This document shows, one piece after another, positions 13,525-44,514 of a stretch of DNA of 64,000 nucleotides. The stretch comes from Glandiceps talaboti (taxonomy: Eukaryota > Hemichordata > Enteropneusta > Spengelidae): assembly GCF_964340395.1 (NCBI RefSeq), contig NC_135552.1, positions 26,367,181 to 26,431,180 of the forward strand. The letters are read 5' to 3'. A program made the position numbers and the translations under genes. The notes below the pieces were generated by a model. The model saw only the letters and a program-made list of their open reading frames with translations, was not told where the DNA came from and did not search any database. Each line of letters opens with the position of its first letter. Within the stretch, counting starts at the first letter, position 1.

Positions 13525-13982
13525 ACGACGTCATGGCGAAAGGAATATCGGGTACATGATATACTTTACCATCACTCACTGATTCAGTCCCTTCTTGACC
13601 TTTCATGGAATCGAATGAGATCGTTGAAATCGATGATTAAGAAATCGATTTGGTTCATCCTCCTCACCTATTTCCTAAATGTTTCAACCATCCGGGTATT
13701 TTAATTTTCCGCCACTGCTTCCTAACCAATCAGGTAGTCACGCAACTCTTGGGTGTGTACAATGAGCAAATGGCAGCACATGAAAATAAAGTCAAGTCAG
13801 TGTTATTATCGACACAATTATGCACAGTTGTGCTCAGTGATAATGTATAATTAGAAGAATGAGAAAATAGTTTCAAATACTAAAATACCAGCCAAAATTC
13901 TTCCAAAAACTAGCTTGAGACGAGCCCAGAAGGCCAGTTCCTTTGTTATGATCTTGCCATATGTACATACGAACTACCTGAT

Positions 13983-14060
13983 TAGTGGCGGAGTGGTTAA
14001 ATCACTTATGACACATGATATTTGTTGAGGGTGATGGTTCAATCCCATTTAATTATGCAA
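13983..14060 (+). mobile_element. tRNA-Ser-like SINE head
   Basis: Box A-like TGGCGGAGTGG (13986-13996) and box B-like GGTTCAATCCC (14036-14046) are spaced as in a serine/leucine-type tRNA. The acceptor and anticodon stems do not fold convincingly, so a tRNA-derived SINE or relic is more likely than a functional tRNA. An AT-rich body follows. Confidence 0.45.
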
Positions 14061-14389
14061 ATTAACAATTAATATTTTTTTAAAAATACATTAACAAGGT
14101 CAATAGGGCACGTGCGCTCTGTTAAAATCAATTTATTTACAATATTAAAAAAAATGTACTAATAAGATATCGCCTAATTACGAAAAACTCGTTATTTATG
14201 CAAATTCCCCATTACTGTTTATAGGCTGTTTACTAAAGCTTAATCAAGTTTGTCCATTACCATTGGTAGCCAGTGGCGTCTGGTAAAAATCCCATTCCAT
14301 AAGGCATCACGTGGTCCCTCATAAATTAAGCCAGTGATCCGCGACAGGGATCTGTGTACACGTCTCCACATAACAACAAGAGACAAACA

Positions 14390-14435
14390 AGACGACATTT
14401 AAGATTGCTTCCCGGCCGTAGAAGGAACTGATTAG
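14390..14435 (+). promoter_or_regulatory. Candidate noncoding first exon of phospholipase 2
   Basis: A segment ending in AGAAGGAACTGATTAG followed by a strong donor GTAAGT at 14436. The matching acceptor CAG ends at 15733, 20 bases before the ATG. A similar segment with AGAAGGAA and a GTAAGT donor lies upstream of paralogue 3. The 5' boundary is not visible, and support is only the donor and the resemblance. Confidence 0.3.
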
Positions 14436-14804
14436 GTAAGTTCGATCTGAATGTGTGTAACTACATTTAGTTGGCAACATGTTGTTTTGAAACAAAATAA
14501 TTTTGCAGGATAATTCTAGTTATATATATATTTATAGATATATCCGTTATAGGAAAAAAATAACAGCCTGAAATGCTGGTCAAAAAATTTAGCTAGTGCA
14601 TTTTGAGATATATCTCACGAAAGTTACTTTAAAGGTAATTGTGTTGAATATTCCACCAGTTCTAAATAGACTAGTCTCATAGTTTAACGGTATATCGAAG
14701 TTCGTATATGTAATCAGTTCGGATACACGATTCGAACTTAGGCGTCTGGGCTGAATTAGGTCATTTTCATACCATACCTACTTACACACAGACATGGTCA
14801 CATG

Positions 14805-14807
<3 letters not shown>

Positions 14808-14858
<51 letters not shown>

Positions 14859-14893
14859 GCAGCAGCAGCAGCAGCAACAGTAACAACAACAAC
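14808..14893. repeat. (CAA)n with CAG core
   Basis: Trinucleotide array, about 28 units. It produces poly-Leu and poly-Val open frames on the minus strand that are not genes. Confidence 0.95.
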
Positions 14894-15365
14894 AAGAGTG
14901 CATTTCGAAGGGTGTCTGTCAAAAGTCCGTTCCATGATTCCCCTACAGTGTAGTACGCATCTTCCAATGTGACTGCCCATCACACAATCATTGAGCGGGA
15001 TAATGTCGACGTCTGCAGCTGTTATGGCGACTTTCCGCAGCATTTTCCCTCGTGTCCCGCGATGTTTCAGAATATGATAAAATATCCCGAGATATATTTC
15101 AGAATATGATAGCAGTGTCAGTGCATTTTCTCCTTGTAGCGAAACGTGGTTGCATTCAACACACCCTGATCCATTGGTTGAATTAGAGGTATGGTGTTTG
15201 GCGGCATAAACAAACACGTCACACATAGTCATAGAGACATCACGACTTTTCAATTAATCTTATTCCGGATGAGATGGCGCATTGTCAGCTGCAGTCAAAG
15301 AAGCTGTTTTAGGGGCGGATCAACAGTTCAATGCAGGATAACAATAATCATTTTGATCTTATTTT

Positions 15366-15560
15366 TTTTCACAGCCCCCCCCCCCCACCCACCATACCCT
15401 CCCTACTAGCTATCATGGGGGATGCTGTTTCTGCCCAGAATTAAGATTGAAGGAGAAAACCCTGATGGCTAAGTGTCACCTTCATTTCGGGAGGGGGCAT
15501 GAATTATTTTGAGAGCGCGAAGGGGGGGGGGGTCTGCGTACTTTTTTGGACCAAATTAAT
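15366..15560 (-). mobile_element. Partial antisense copy of dispersed GC-homopolymer element
   Basis: The reverse complement matches the segment near 18640-18740: CCTTCAATCT, then AGAAACA and ATGATAGCTAGT, then a G-rich run. It lies directly upstream of phospholipase 2. Confidence 0.55.
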
Positions 15561-15574
15561 TTTACCCTAGCCCC

Positions 15575-15686
<112 letters not shown>

Positions 15687-15753
15687 CAGCATTTCACCAT
15701 GTAATCTATGCACTGATAACCGTTATATCTCAGATTAAGATTGCCAAGAAGCC

Positions 15754-25557
<9,804 letters not shown>

Positions 25558-25594
25558 ACACACTTTGTTGCAAACAGATTGATATCTTCAATCG

Positions 25595-25596
<2 letters not shown>

Positions 25597-25659
<63 letters not shown>

Positions 25660-25673
25660 AATTGATTGACTGG

Positions 25674-25743
<70 letters not shown>
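25597..25743. repeat. (TGAT)n microsatellite
   Basis: About 36 GATT/TGAT units starting 40 bp after the stop of phospholipase 2, so probably inside its 3' UTR. Confidence 0.95.
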
Positions 25744-25744
<1 letters not shown>

Positions 25745-27656
25745 CTTTCTATTACAACGTGTCTTGTACTAACTAAAGGAACTTTAAATCTGGACATGAA
25801 CTAATTCTAAAATCGAAGCAGTATAAAAATGCTTTAATGAGAAACGGGAAGAGGAAATATTCAAGAAATGAAAAAAAAAATATTCGAAATATTAAAATCA
25901 AATAATCATGACAGCATATTCTGACACTAAATGTTTAAATCACATATCCATAGTTATTGAAATATGCTTTATAGCGTTATAAATACCCGTGTACTTGGGG
26001 ACTCTTTCCACAAAGTTCCATCTAGATTAATTAATTTTAGAGATCTTGCTAACAAACAAACAAACAAACAAACAAGCAGTTGTCAGAGCATACTTCTACC
26101 GCCAGCTCCTGTTGACGGAAGTGAGGTAATGATTTACGTTGAAAAGAATACAGTAACTCAATCTCTATTTCCGTTTTTGTCAGCGATATATACTGACACC
26201 AAATAATTTCAAGTATCAAAAGCATAGAGATAAGTGTGACTTCAAACCTTGAAACCGCATTTTTGTAAGATAAATTTAACACTGAAATTGTCAGATAGTT
26301 GTATACCTAAGCAAATACGAACTGAAAGTGGAAATGAAGAGAGAAAATGGAATTGAAAAATGATGTAATTATAAAATTATGTAATTATATTTGATATGCT
26401 TGTACAATCTACATTCATTACTCAAAATTATCATATAATGGTTAACTCATTTAGCATAGATAAATCTTGAAAACAATTGGATCAGATTTCATCATACAAT
26501 TAGCAGGGTGCGTTTTTTAAAAGGAAAACTACAATTTTGTAAAATTTGGCGATTAAAATGCAAGTTATGCAAATTAAGTAAACAGATTCTATTGGTGACA
26601 TGAGCCTTTGATAGGTATAGAATCTAACACTTTCTGCTGTGTGTAATATATGCCAATTAATTGTTGTACCTTATATGCATAAATTTACTCTAAAATCATA
26701 GGTCACATTGAATTGTTTCTATTCAAAATGCTTTGTGTAGTAAGAAGCAGTCTTATTTAACTTCATTCCATTGTAATGGGCGTATCATTTTTAATTATCA
26801 CTAAGCTATCACATAGTGATAGACATCGTGATGTCGGTGCGTTCTTCACTGACAAACAGTAGGTGAAACTCTACCTACACAACACGTTAAGTGATTTTAC
26901 CAAAACATGAACAATTCTACCAAAATCTGCACATATCCACTGAACTAGTGAAACGACAAATTTTGTGAAGTTTGCCATTGATGTTATGTAATCAAAATAG
27001 ACCATATTTATCAGGACTAATCTACTAACTAAAGTTAGTAAGACATGTATCAGATGTTCGTTTTTCAAAGAAGTCAATGGGAATAAAATAATCAGATAAA
27101 TAAACCAATGTATATACTACCATTATTTCTGAGCACGTGTTCTCTATCTATAGGATTTAGAATTCCAATGACGTTTGAAGATGGAAAAGTATATATACAA
27201 CCATGACTACAACTGGGTAAATGACTGGTGTATATACCTACAGACGATATCATTAAGATGTGTTTTTATTTTCTCTCTTTTTATACCTAGGGCAGCAATC
27301 TTATATTTTATAACTTCTCTGGGCTTGTTGTGAGATTCTACAACGTTACCTCATGTTTATGCACTGTTCCATGAGACTCGTAATGTCGTTTTATTTTGTA
27401 TAAGTACTGAAAATGTGGACATCGTATGCTAGCGAACATTGCATCGCATCACTCAAATATACGGCGGTTTCCAGAAGTCCTGAAGAGGGAACAAGCGTTC
27501 AAGAATGTCATCATCAACCAGATGATTACTAAAGAGTCTGATTACCACCTGTACAACGCAAGCGTTACCAACAATGAGCAAGATTTAGAGAATAGCCATG
27601 GGGAATAGCCTACAACTTACAGTTTTAAACTGTAACAATATGATTTTCGTTGTCCT

Positions 27657-28288
27657 TGGGCAGTTGTAGGGGAGGGGTTATTGACTGGGGACAGTTGTAA
27701 GGGGAGGGGCAATTGACTGGGGGCAGTTGTAAGGGGAGGGGCAATTGATTGGGGCAGTTGTAAGGGGAGGATTAATTGACTGGGGACAGTTGTAAGGGGA
27801 GGGGCAATTGACTGGGGCAGTTATAGGGGAGGGGTAATTGACAGGGGCAGTTATAGGGGAGGGGTAATTGACTGGGGCAGTTATAGGGGAGGGTCAATAT
27901 ACTGGGGGCAGTTGTAAGGGGAGGGGCAATTGACTGGGGCAGTTATAGAGGAGGGTCAATATACTGGGGGCAGTTGTAAGGGGAGGGGCAATTGACTGGG
28001 GACAGTTGTAGGGGAGGGTCAATATACTGGGGGCAGTTGTAGAAGAGGGGCAATTGACTGGGGCAGTTATAGGGGAGGGTCAATATACTGGGGGCAGTTG
28101 TAAGGGGAGGGGCAATTGACTGGGGACAGTTGTAGGGGAGGGTCAATATACTGGGGGCAGTTGTAGAAGAGGGGCAATTGACTGGGGCAGTTATAGAGGA
28201 GGGTCAATATACTGGGGGCAGTTGTAAGGGGAGGGGCAATTGACTGGGGCAGTTATAGGGGGATGGGCAATTGACTGGGGCAGTTGTA
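27657..28288. repeat. G-rich ~31-bp minisatellite (about 20 copies)
   Basis: Unit approximates GGGGAGGGGCAATTGACTGG plus GGCAGTTGTAA, with two subvariants (CAATTGACT and CAATATACT) that alternate in the middle of the array, indicating higher-order structure. Four G-runs per unit pair make G-quadruplex formation possible. Confidence 0.92.
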
Positions 28289-28864
28289 CTAGCACCATCT
28301 AATACAAATCGAGAAAAGTGTATAGTAGGCCTAAATCATCTACTTCTAGTCTAATTCCTATACGGCGCGTTATGATTACTACGATCCGTGAGTGGAGGTG
28401 ATGATCGTACTAATCGTAACGTGTCGTACAGGAACTAGATTAATTATCTTCCTACAACAGATGTCGTCAGTAACTTTCATTTCCCTCCACTCCAGTGCCT
28501 CACACGTTGTCACACTTTGATTCACTTTCACATTCTTACAATAGGTGAAATTTTCATATCATGGCGATTTAACTTTTTGTATGAATTATGTGTCTTACTT
28601 TCTAAGCGAAAGTGCTGACATTACTCGCAAACAAACTTTTAAAACACTGCCATAAACCCAAAATGTGTACTATCGAATCACTTAACAAAGTCGATCCTAC
28701 ATCGACCCTCAGATCAGGTCACCATTATCATTTAGCTTCTCTACTGTGGTCATCAAAAGTGCAACCGTTATGGTTCACCGTCACATAAAGTATCTGCCGC
28801 CTACGCTGTAACAAATTGTTGACGACCGTGAATAAATGATTGTGCATATGCTGGGACTTGTTAG

Positions 28865-28901
28865 TCAGACTTAGAAGGAAAGATTGATCAGACGTCGACT
28901 G
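28865..28901 (+). promoter_or_regulatory. Candidate noncoding first exon of phospholipase 3
   Basis: The segment contains TTAGAAGGAAAGATTGATCA and ends at a GTAAGT donor at 28902. The acceptor AG at 30291-30292 lies 8 bases before the ATG. It resembles the candidate exon upstream of paralogue 2. Transcription start and promoter are not identifiable. Confidence 0.28.
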
Positions 28902-29290
28902 GTAAGTATCATAAAACTAAATCTTCACTATTTAAGAAAAAAATAATGTAGGGTATTTTATATGTGCATCCATACGTTATACATAGAGCACGTGAGAATC
29001 ACAAGACGTCTTCACTTGCTATGGTTTGACACAGAAAAGGAATAAATCATGCTCTGTTTAAATTCTTAAGCTAAAGACGCGCATAGCTGTCTTTGATGAT
29101 GTATTAAAGTGAAAGCTGCGACTCTCGACTCGTTCCAATTGAGACAGTATATCGTAGGCACATGCGGCTCCTGCCTCGGCCCTCGGATACGAAGGGTAAG
29201 ACTGTCGTTTGGAAAGCAGTTGATTTTACTGAGGCGTGTTCTTGTATGCAAAACAAGTTCCAGAGACTGGAAACCTTCCACAGGTCACAT

Positions 29291-29852
29291 GCGTTGGTGA
29301 AGCTTGGTGTCCGTCCTACCTCCATGATGTGAGACAGGAAAATTTAATGAAAAAAGAGAAAAAACAATGACACATAACAGAGGATACAGTAATTTACCTT
29401 GCAGGTAGAAGATACCTCCATACAGTTATTGGTCTTATATTCAAATTGCATGGTTCGCTAGTGGCAACAATTCCAACAAGACCAAAGTCTTTTATCTTCA
29501 AAAGTATAAACTGACCGGTGATCGTAATACTGTCACAGGATACCTCCATACACAACATGGTTTCTTTGTAGAAACAACACTCGACCAATCGTCATCAACG
29601 TATATTATATTCAAAATTAAACTGGACGTCGGGCGATGAAATGAATAGACGAACTACAAAATAAGCCCCGCCCACATTCTTCACAACACTCAAGCTAGAA
29701 AGAGCAGCTAGAAAGTGTATGGAGGTATCTTCTACCTGCAAGGTAAATTACTGTATACTCTGTTAAGTGCCATCATTTTTTTCTCTTTTTTTTCATTAAT
29801 TTTTCCTGTTTCATACCATGGAGGTAGGACGGACACCAAGCTTCACCAACGC
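29291..29852. mobile_element. Long inverted-repeat (foldback) element
   Basis: Arms 29291-29423 and 29717-29852 are inverse copies of about 133 bp with few mismatches, separated by about 290 bp. Arms include AAGCTTGGTGTCCGTCCTAC and GAAGATACCTCCATAC. There is no coding capacity in the loop, so it is probably a nonautonomous transposon or a head-to-head insertion pair. Confidence 0.75.
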
Positions 29853-30300
29853 CGGCCGTGCACAGGTACTGCGAGCAGGAACTTTTAGTACTGAAGTTGT
29901 GAACTTCACGCAAACTCCCATGGTTTTAAGCTTATCTAAGGCGGGGTTTCGGAGTTGGGGATTTTTTTCAGACCGTTTCAGTATTGGTAGTCAATCGCAT
30001 AAATAACAGATATTTTAGAATATTTCTGAGTATTTAAGTTTCTTCACTGTCGTTTTTTGAATCTTTTACATTTTTATCAAGCTTAACTGGATTGTATATG
30101 GTAGACTTTTATTACCTATAAGCGCGCCATAAAAATGATTTCTTGGTCGACAAAATGACTGTCGACCTTCTTGTTTTATTTTACCCTCTAGCATAAAGAC
30201 AAAATGGTAGGTACCGAGAAACTGAGTTGCATTACGGAAGACAACATAGTAATAAAATGAACTAGTTGCATCTTATATTTAATATTGTCTAGTAGAAATC

Positions 30301-38504
<8,204 letters not shown>

Positions 38505-39694
38505 GCAGAAAAGGATATTTCGTATACAAACACAAATCTAATCTAAATAGACCTGACGAGGGCTATGCATACAGAAGTCTCTCCTTACCTTTCAGCTCTA
38601 ACCTGTAGTAATCCGATCTTATATTCATCGTCACAGGGTGTGGAATGTAATTAGATTTACGGTAATAATTATGTATTCGGACAAGGAACTTGAATTAGGG
38701 GAGGGTCACATTGAAGAATTAGAGGTGTATGGTATCACTCAAATCTTCAAATCTTCAGTTTAAAGAATCGCAATGTCAAATATTTTAAGTTCTTATACGC
38801 CTAGGGAGCCTCCAGTAATTGCGGGGATTAGGGGTGTCACGTTTTGCAAATCGGTCCTCGGAGAGGACTACATTTTAGAAAATAGAAATTAGAGGAGGGT
38901 CATATTTTACTTTGACTCATTTTTATCTAACTTTGCATTATTTTGTTATTTTGGCCTGATCCCACTGCTGCCACCGTGCATCGGTTCCAAATCCTACTGT
39001 TACCACATCCCACCACAGTCACGGTCACCATTGTAAAGTACAGTAATAATCCCATCAATCGACCGGATTTTAATAGTTACGTTTTGTTTGTGGTCGAATT
39101 ACTTGATTTATGAAAATTAATTTGCAATTTTGCCAGTCGAATTGCAAGACGTGACTGAGTCAAACATTCTAATCAGTTTTCTTCTTCACCAATTATTTTT
39201 AAGTTTCATTTTTACTTAGGATTCGTAAAAATAAAGCTCCCCCGATTGGCGGTTATATTTGGTGGTCAAAATAAAAAATAAATACATTTATTTTGTTATG
39301 GTTGAAATGCAAGTATTAGAAAAATACTTACATTTCTAACACTCTGAGGGTGATCGATTTACAAGAGCAGTCGAACTGATGGGATTATTACGATAACATC
39401 AGTGAAATGCAGTGAATTAACTGTCAGTTGTGGTGTGAGGAGAGAGCAGGTCTCACAGTATTAAGGGGAGAACGTGGTGGAGTGGAGATGTTGACCTCAG
39501 TCCTGAGGTTGTCAGTTATGTGCTCATCTGGTCTTTGGGAGTTCTGGTCTTCAGCTCAGACAATTAGATCCAAACACGGACATTGATTGTATACAAATTA
39601 AAACACAAATTCACTGTGGTGGTATTAGTGGGAAACAATAAATGCCTTTAAAAACTATCAATGTGGTGGGATCTTACAACAGAAGAATTCCCCG

Positions 39695-39776
39695 TCTCTA
39701 GTGGGATTGAACCAAGGACCTCCTGACTACTAATCTTGAGCTCTAACAACGTTAACTACGGCTCAGGGAGGCGGTG
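39695..39776 (-). mobile_element. tRNA-like SINE head, antisense
   Basis: On the minus strand a box B-like GGTTCAATCCC (39703-39713) follows a GTTAGAGCTCAAGATTAGTA segment and a GCCTCCCTGAG start, in tRNA order. Stem pairing is poor, so a tRNA-derived repeat is favoured over a tRNA gene. Confidence 0.42.
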
Positions 39777-41261
39777 TTAAAATTGTTGGGTATTTTCAGT
39801 GAAATATTTGAACATGGGGAGGGTCATGTTTTAGAGAATGGCAATTGAGGGAGGGTCATTTTTTAGCACAACGGACTAAGGAGAGGGTCACATTTTATGC
39901 CATAAACCGGGCTTGATCCCCTCCTTTGTCTGAATTCTCCCTTATAACCCCCCCCCTAGACATTTGACTCAAGCTGATGAGTTTATATATATTATGGGAT
40001 GTAATTTTATCTGCATATTAAAATGTACTCACAGTATTCTACTTACTGATGTATACTTAACCATCACTTGCAATTTAACTGAACTCAAACCTTGTATCAG
40101 GATATAACTTACAGACAATTGCAATCCAATGACGTAATTTATTATACGTATCAAAATATGTACAGGAATGCCCTACTATAGTTAGTTAGTTAGTTAGTTA
40201 GTTATTTTATTCACTGTACTTTTTAAATGTAGATACACAAAACCCAAGGCAATGGTACTGCTAACATAAGTTTAACACACTAAAGTAAAAGCCGATAAGT
40301 ACAGAGGGTCAACCAAAGGCAGATGGTACATAATTATAGTACATGTAACAGTTCAGACCTGGAGTCAAAAACACTGAAAATTTAATAAACACTTCGGATT
40401 TACGACAGTGTATATGGACATTTTCATATATAGATCAGTAGTTCTAACACAAATTGTAAATGTCATAGAAAGCATGTATTGACATTAACATTATACTAGA
40501 ACAGTTTAATCGAAGTTGTTGTAAGTATTTTCACTTTGAGTAAAAAGCTTATAAATTCAGCTTGTGCCACTTTAATTAATTAAAACATCCATTGGTTCTT
40601 GTTCTCTTGTTAATAACGACGACATAGATGTTAGAAGGTATTTCCACATAGAACAAATCATTATATTACATCACTATCATTATGCTTAGAATCCTACACA
40701 ATATTGAAAGTTTGATAAAGATTGTAAAATTACAACTGTCATTTCGTTACAAATTATTTGAAGGGAACAGGGTGTTCATCGTCTGCTAGTCAATGAAGCT
40801 AACATTTCATATTAGGGGTTCACGATCATGCACTGTATATTGTTTAATCAGAATTAAAACGATCTTGAATTAACGTTTCTTTTCCGTGTCTTCTTGATAT
40901 ACGTACGCGTGCGTGCGTGCGTGCGTGCGTGCATACATACGTATGACGTCGAGTGCTGAATCGAGGTCACAGAAAACTGCAAAATATTGTGAATTGCTGC
41001 CTTGTTATGCCTATACGTAAACCGCCGCCGCCGTTGGTATAAACATGTCCTAGTATATATTGTACTTGTAATTTTCTTATTAAATTCTGACCCATGTTAA
41101 ACTACTTGATGCATATTTCATCCATCTCTTCAACTCAGATGATCGCATAATCTGATTTTCTTCACTGTAATTCGATTGACTACTTAAGACTATGAATCCT
41201 TGTTATCAGATAAGCAATTTGCATTCAGATTTAAACATTGAATGTATAATAAATTAGCCTC

Positions 41262-41262
<1 letters not shown>

Positions 41263-41297
<35 letters not shown>

Positions 41298-41298
41298 C

Positions 41299-41336
<38 letters not shown>

Positions 41337-41365
41337 ATGTATGTATGTATGTATGTATGTATGTA

Positions 41366-41438
<73 letters not shown>
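41263..41438. repeat. (GT)n-(ATGT)n-(GT)n array
   Basis: A symmetrical array with an ATGT block between two GT blocks. Not coding. Confidence 0.95.
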
Positions 41439-41799
41439 TGCCAAGCAAGGTATATAGGAATAAACATCCTCGTATTCATCTTTAATTTGTGTGTTTACCA
41501 TCATGCATCGTTTAATACTCTTTTATGGACTATGACCTATAGTTATTTTACACATTCACAGTTGTGGATGGTAACACAACATGTGTTCTTGTGACGATAT
41601 CATTTTACTCAGTACCTTAAACTGGGAAAGAACTCGAATCAATATAAGTTACATGATAAAAATATTACAAATGTGGTCATATGGAACCGATTATAAAGGG
41701 ATGCAGAAATCTCTGTTTTAATTGTATATCGACCTATTAATGACAACTCAAACAACTGATACATAAAAACCATCGTCGTTATGTCCCCAAATCACCTCA

Positions 41800-42475
41800 G
41801 AAAAGTAATATGGTCTGACGTCATAAGATGTTCTGAGGTCATAGAAAACTATGGTGATCTGATACTATATGCCTGTGTGACGTCATGTAGTGGCTGGGGG
41901 TCATAGAAGCCTATGTTGGTGTGACATCATGTAGTCCTCTGAGGCCATGCACTGAATCAAGACCATAGAAAACTATGATGGTGTGACATCATGTAGTGGT
42001 CAGAGGTCAAAGAGAGGTAGGATGGTTTGACGACATACTGCCAAAACGTTGGTCTGATGACATAGAAAAATATGGTGGTCTGACGCCATGTAGTAGCTTG
42101 ACATCATAGGGAATTATGGTGGTCTGACATATAGTGGTTTAAGGTCAGAGAAAACCAACATAGTTGTCTGACGTCATAACATTGTAAACTCATCGTCGCA
42201 AACCACGGCCTGTTTTATGGCAACGTTATTAACGAGCCTCCCACAGGTACTTATTTCGAAATATAGTGGTAGAAATAATAACTGGTTTGCGAGAATGTGT
42301 AAACTATGGTGGACATCATATAGTGACCGGACGTCATGTAGAAGCCCGAGGTCATATAAAAGTATGGTGGCCTGAGATCATATAGTGGTCTGAGGTAATA
42401 GAAAACTAGTATAAATGTCTGCTGTCATAACATTGTTCAGAGGTCATTGAAAACTATAGTGGTCTGCGGATAACG
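41800..42475. repeat. Degenerate tandem repeat with GGTCTGACGTCAT motif
   Basis: Recurring pieces GTGGTCTGA, GACGTCAT/GACATCAT, CATAGAAAACTATGGTGGT and ATGTAGTGG appear more than ten times at irregular spacing of about 40-60 bp, a decayed minisatellite. Confidence 0.7.
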
Positions 42476-44514
42476 TTGCAGTTCTTCTGAGCAACAGCTG
42501 AGGTGCTTTATCAGTGTGTCGTGTGAGAAGATATCCATAACTGTAGAAATATACCTCACATATGCTTGGAGTCTATAAAATTGTACAGGAAAATACCCGG
42601 ATGAGAGTCTCAATAGACTATGTTGATAATGGTTCGAAAGGCAAATTTGGCGATGAAAAATATGAATGCAATATTGTAAAACGTAGCTTGAAATTTAGTT
42701 GAAAAGATACGAAAAATTTTCTTGGTGTTTATCATACGTATAATATTAATAAAGAACTCTTCAATTATGTCAAAGATAGAGTATTAGATTAACCAAGGAA
42801 TGTGTTTTGAGTTCTTCATTTTTATTCAGCGAAATTCTGCCAGGATGAATTTAACATTTTAATTTGATTTCGTTCATCAGACTTTCAAAAACATAAATGT
42901 TTAGTAAGTAGGTGTGCAATTACCATAGTAACGAACCTGTTTTCACCTTACTAGTAATCAAATTAGTATCTGTCATCTGTACACCTGAACACAACGTTTT
43001 ACATGTATGTAGCAGGTGGGAATACGAGTATACTGTACTATTCCAGCTCTCCACTGTGTATAGTCATCGTAACCGTGCATGTATCTTCTCCACAGGGTCT
43101 ATGATTCAGGCTTGGTAATATTGTATTGTGATAGTATTCTAGTGTAAAATAAATTCACAAAGTGATTTGCAAGCTTGCGACCCCCCCCCCCCCCCATGAA
43201 AAGACAAAAGGAGAGAAAATTAATTTGCCAATATTACCAATGCTGTGAACGAGTACGTGCAAAATCATTCAGGATATGCTCATGATGTGCCAGTTACCCA
43301 TTTCCCAGGGTTCATTTTGCGTCAGTACTTAACCCCTTGACTGCTAAACACCCGATTTCACTTTCTTTTTAGGAAAGATATCCGACTCAAAGGCGTACAA
43401 GTGTATTTTGGTAGGCTTTAAAACACTCTAAATGAGTTTTATGATAGTTCCATCCACACTTGAATTCCCCTTTAACGAGACTAGATATACATTTCGGCCA
43501 TTGTGAACTGACGGGTTCCAAGTAAACAAAAACGCCATCTTACCCTTTTTGCTCACACTAGCGCGAAACAAAATGAGACATGATTGTGTAATTTATCAAA
43601 TATACTAAGAAAATCTTACGCGGTGCTCTAAGTATGAAATTCTTGAAAACCTTGTTAATTTGCAAAGCAGAGATTGAACAAGATCCAATTTGACACACAG
43701 TGTCATTCAAATCTTGATATGGTCATAAGAACATCTAAGAAAATTTTAGAGTCGATGCTGTATGCAAATGAACTCCTCGGTGAAATCTAAAGAATCTAAG
43801 AGCGGAAACGAAAAAAATGTAATCCATCTCGAAGACTGACTACATGAATACCATCGACGTAGATGGTGCATCGGTCTTCGAAACGTGTTATTACTGCAGC
43901 AAATATGTTGCGTGATTCAAAGTACATTTGTATGATCACGCCTTAGAGATAGATTACTCTCGGAGGAAAGTGACAAAAGCATTCGTTCTGCTTCTGGGGT
44001 TCAAAAGGGGATCAACTTTATTAAAGATGTTGTTGAATCGGGAAACTCGGTGAAGTGGGTCGATAATAGTAGGGTAGAGTTAGGGATACTTGGGGAACCT
44101 CACGAGGACATATTGGTATAAATTTACAGTATGGTAACACAATATCGGAAATTGCGTGCAGCGAACCAAACTGTAAAGACGTCACTACATTTCACTCGAT
44201 GGAATGTACACCGTGGAGAACTCGCGTGAGAATGCCAGAGAATGTAGATTCGGGGTCACTTATGCGAAAGGCCTTTTCAGTTACATCGTGAAGACTATGC
44301 ACTCCAAATTGAATTAATGCTAGTAATACAAGGCCATCTTTCACAAAGAAATGACTCGATTAGAAAGAAGCTTTTGAATACTCTTAATAGAGTCAGAATA
44401 GAGGCGCTGAGAGTGGATTATGACAGTATAATCAACAAACGTGTGTTGAATTTGCACTACAGCTTCCATAGAGTGTAAAGTAAAGGGAACACACAGACGA
44501 TCGGTGTCGCTGAG

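Larger units (their letters stand above)
25744..30292. other. Spacer between phospholipases 2 and 3
   Basis: No convincing gene. It holds a G-rich minisatellite (27657-28288), a candidate noncoding exon (near 28900) and a long inverted repeat (29291-29852). An open segment at 27475-27608 has an acceptor-like TTTCCAG and a codon-like composition, but no partner exon was found. Confidence 0.55.
38505..44514. other. Spacer between phospholipase 3 and LACTB-like gene 1
   Basis: 6 kb without a supported exon. It contains recurrent GGAGGGTCAC-ATTTT motifs (near 38700, 38890, 39820, 39850, 39890), a SINE-like head, a GT/ATGT array, a degenerate tandem repeat and a poly-C run near 43180. Confidence 0.6.

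Noticed and set aside
13139-13606. Long Tyr-Ile-His-Thr / Met-Tyr-Val-Cys frames here and at 25000-25353, 53633-54130 and 60784-61445
   Set aside because: They are translations of ACAT/ATGT arrays, present in several frames on both strands.
14690-14740. Box B-like GATTCGAAC-type motifs here and at 57350-57366 and 4598-4612
   Set aside because: Isolated TTCGAAT/TTCGGAT motifs without a matching box A or foldable cloverleaf.
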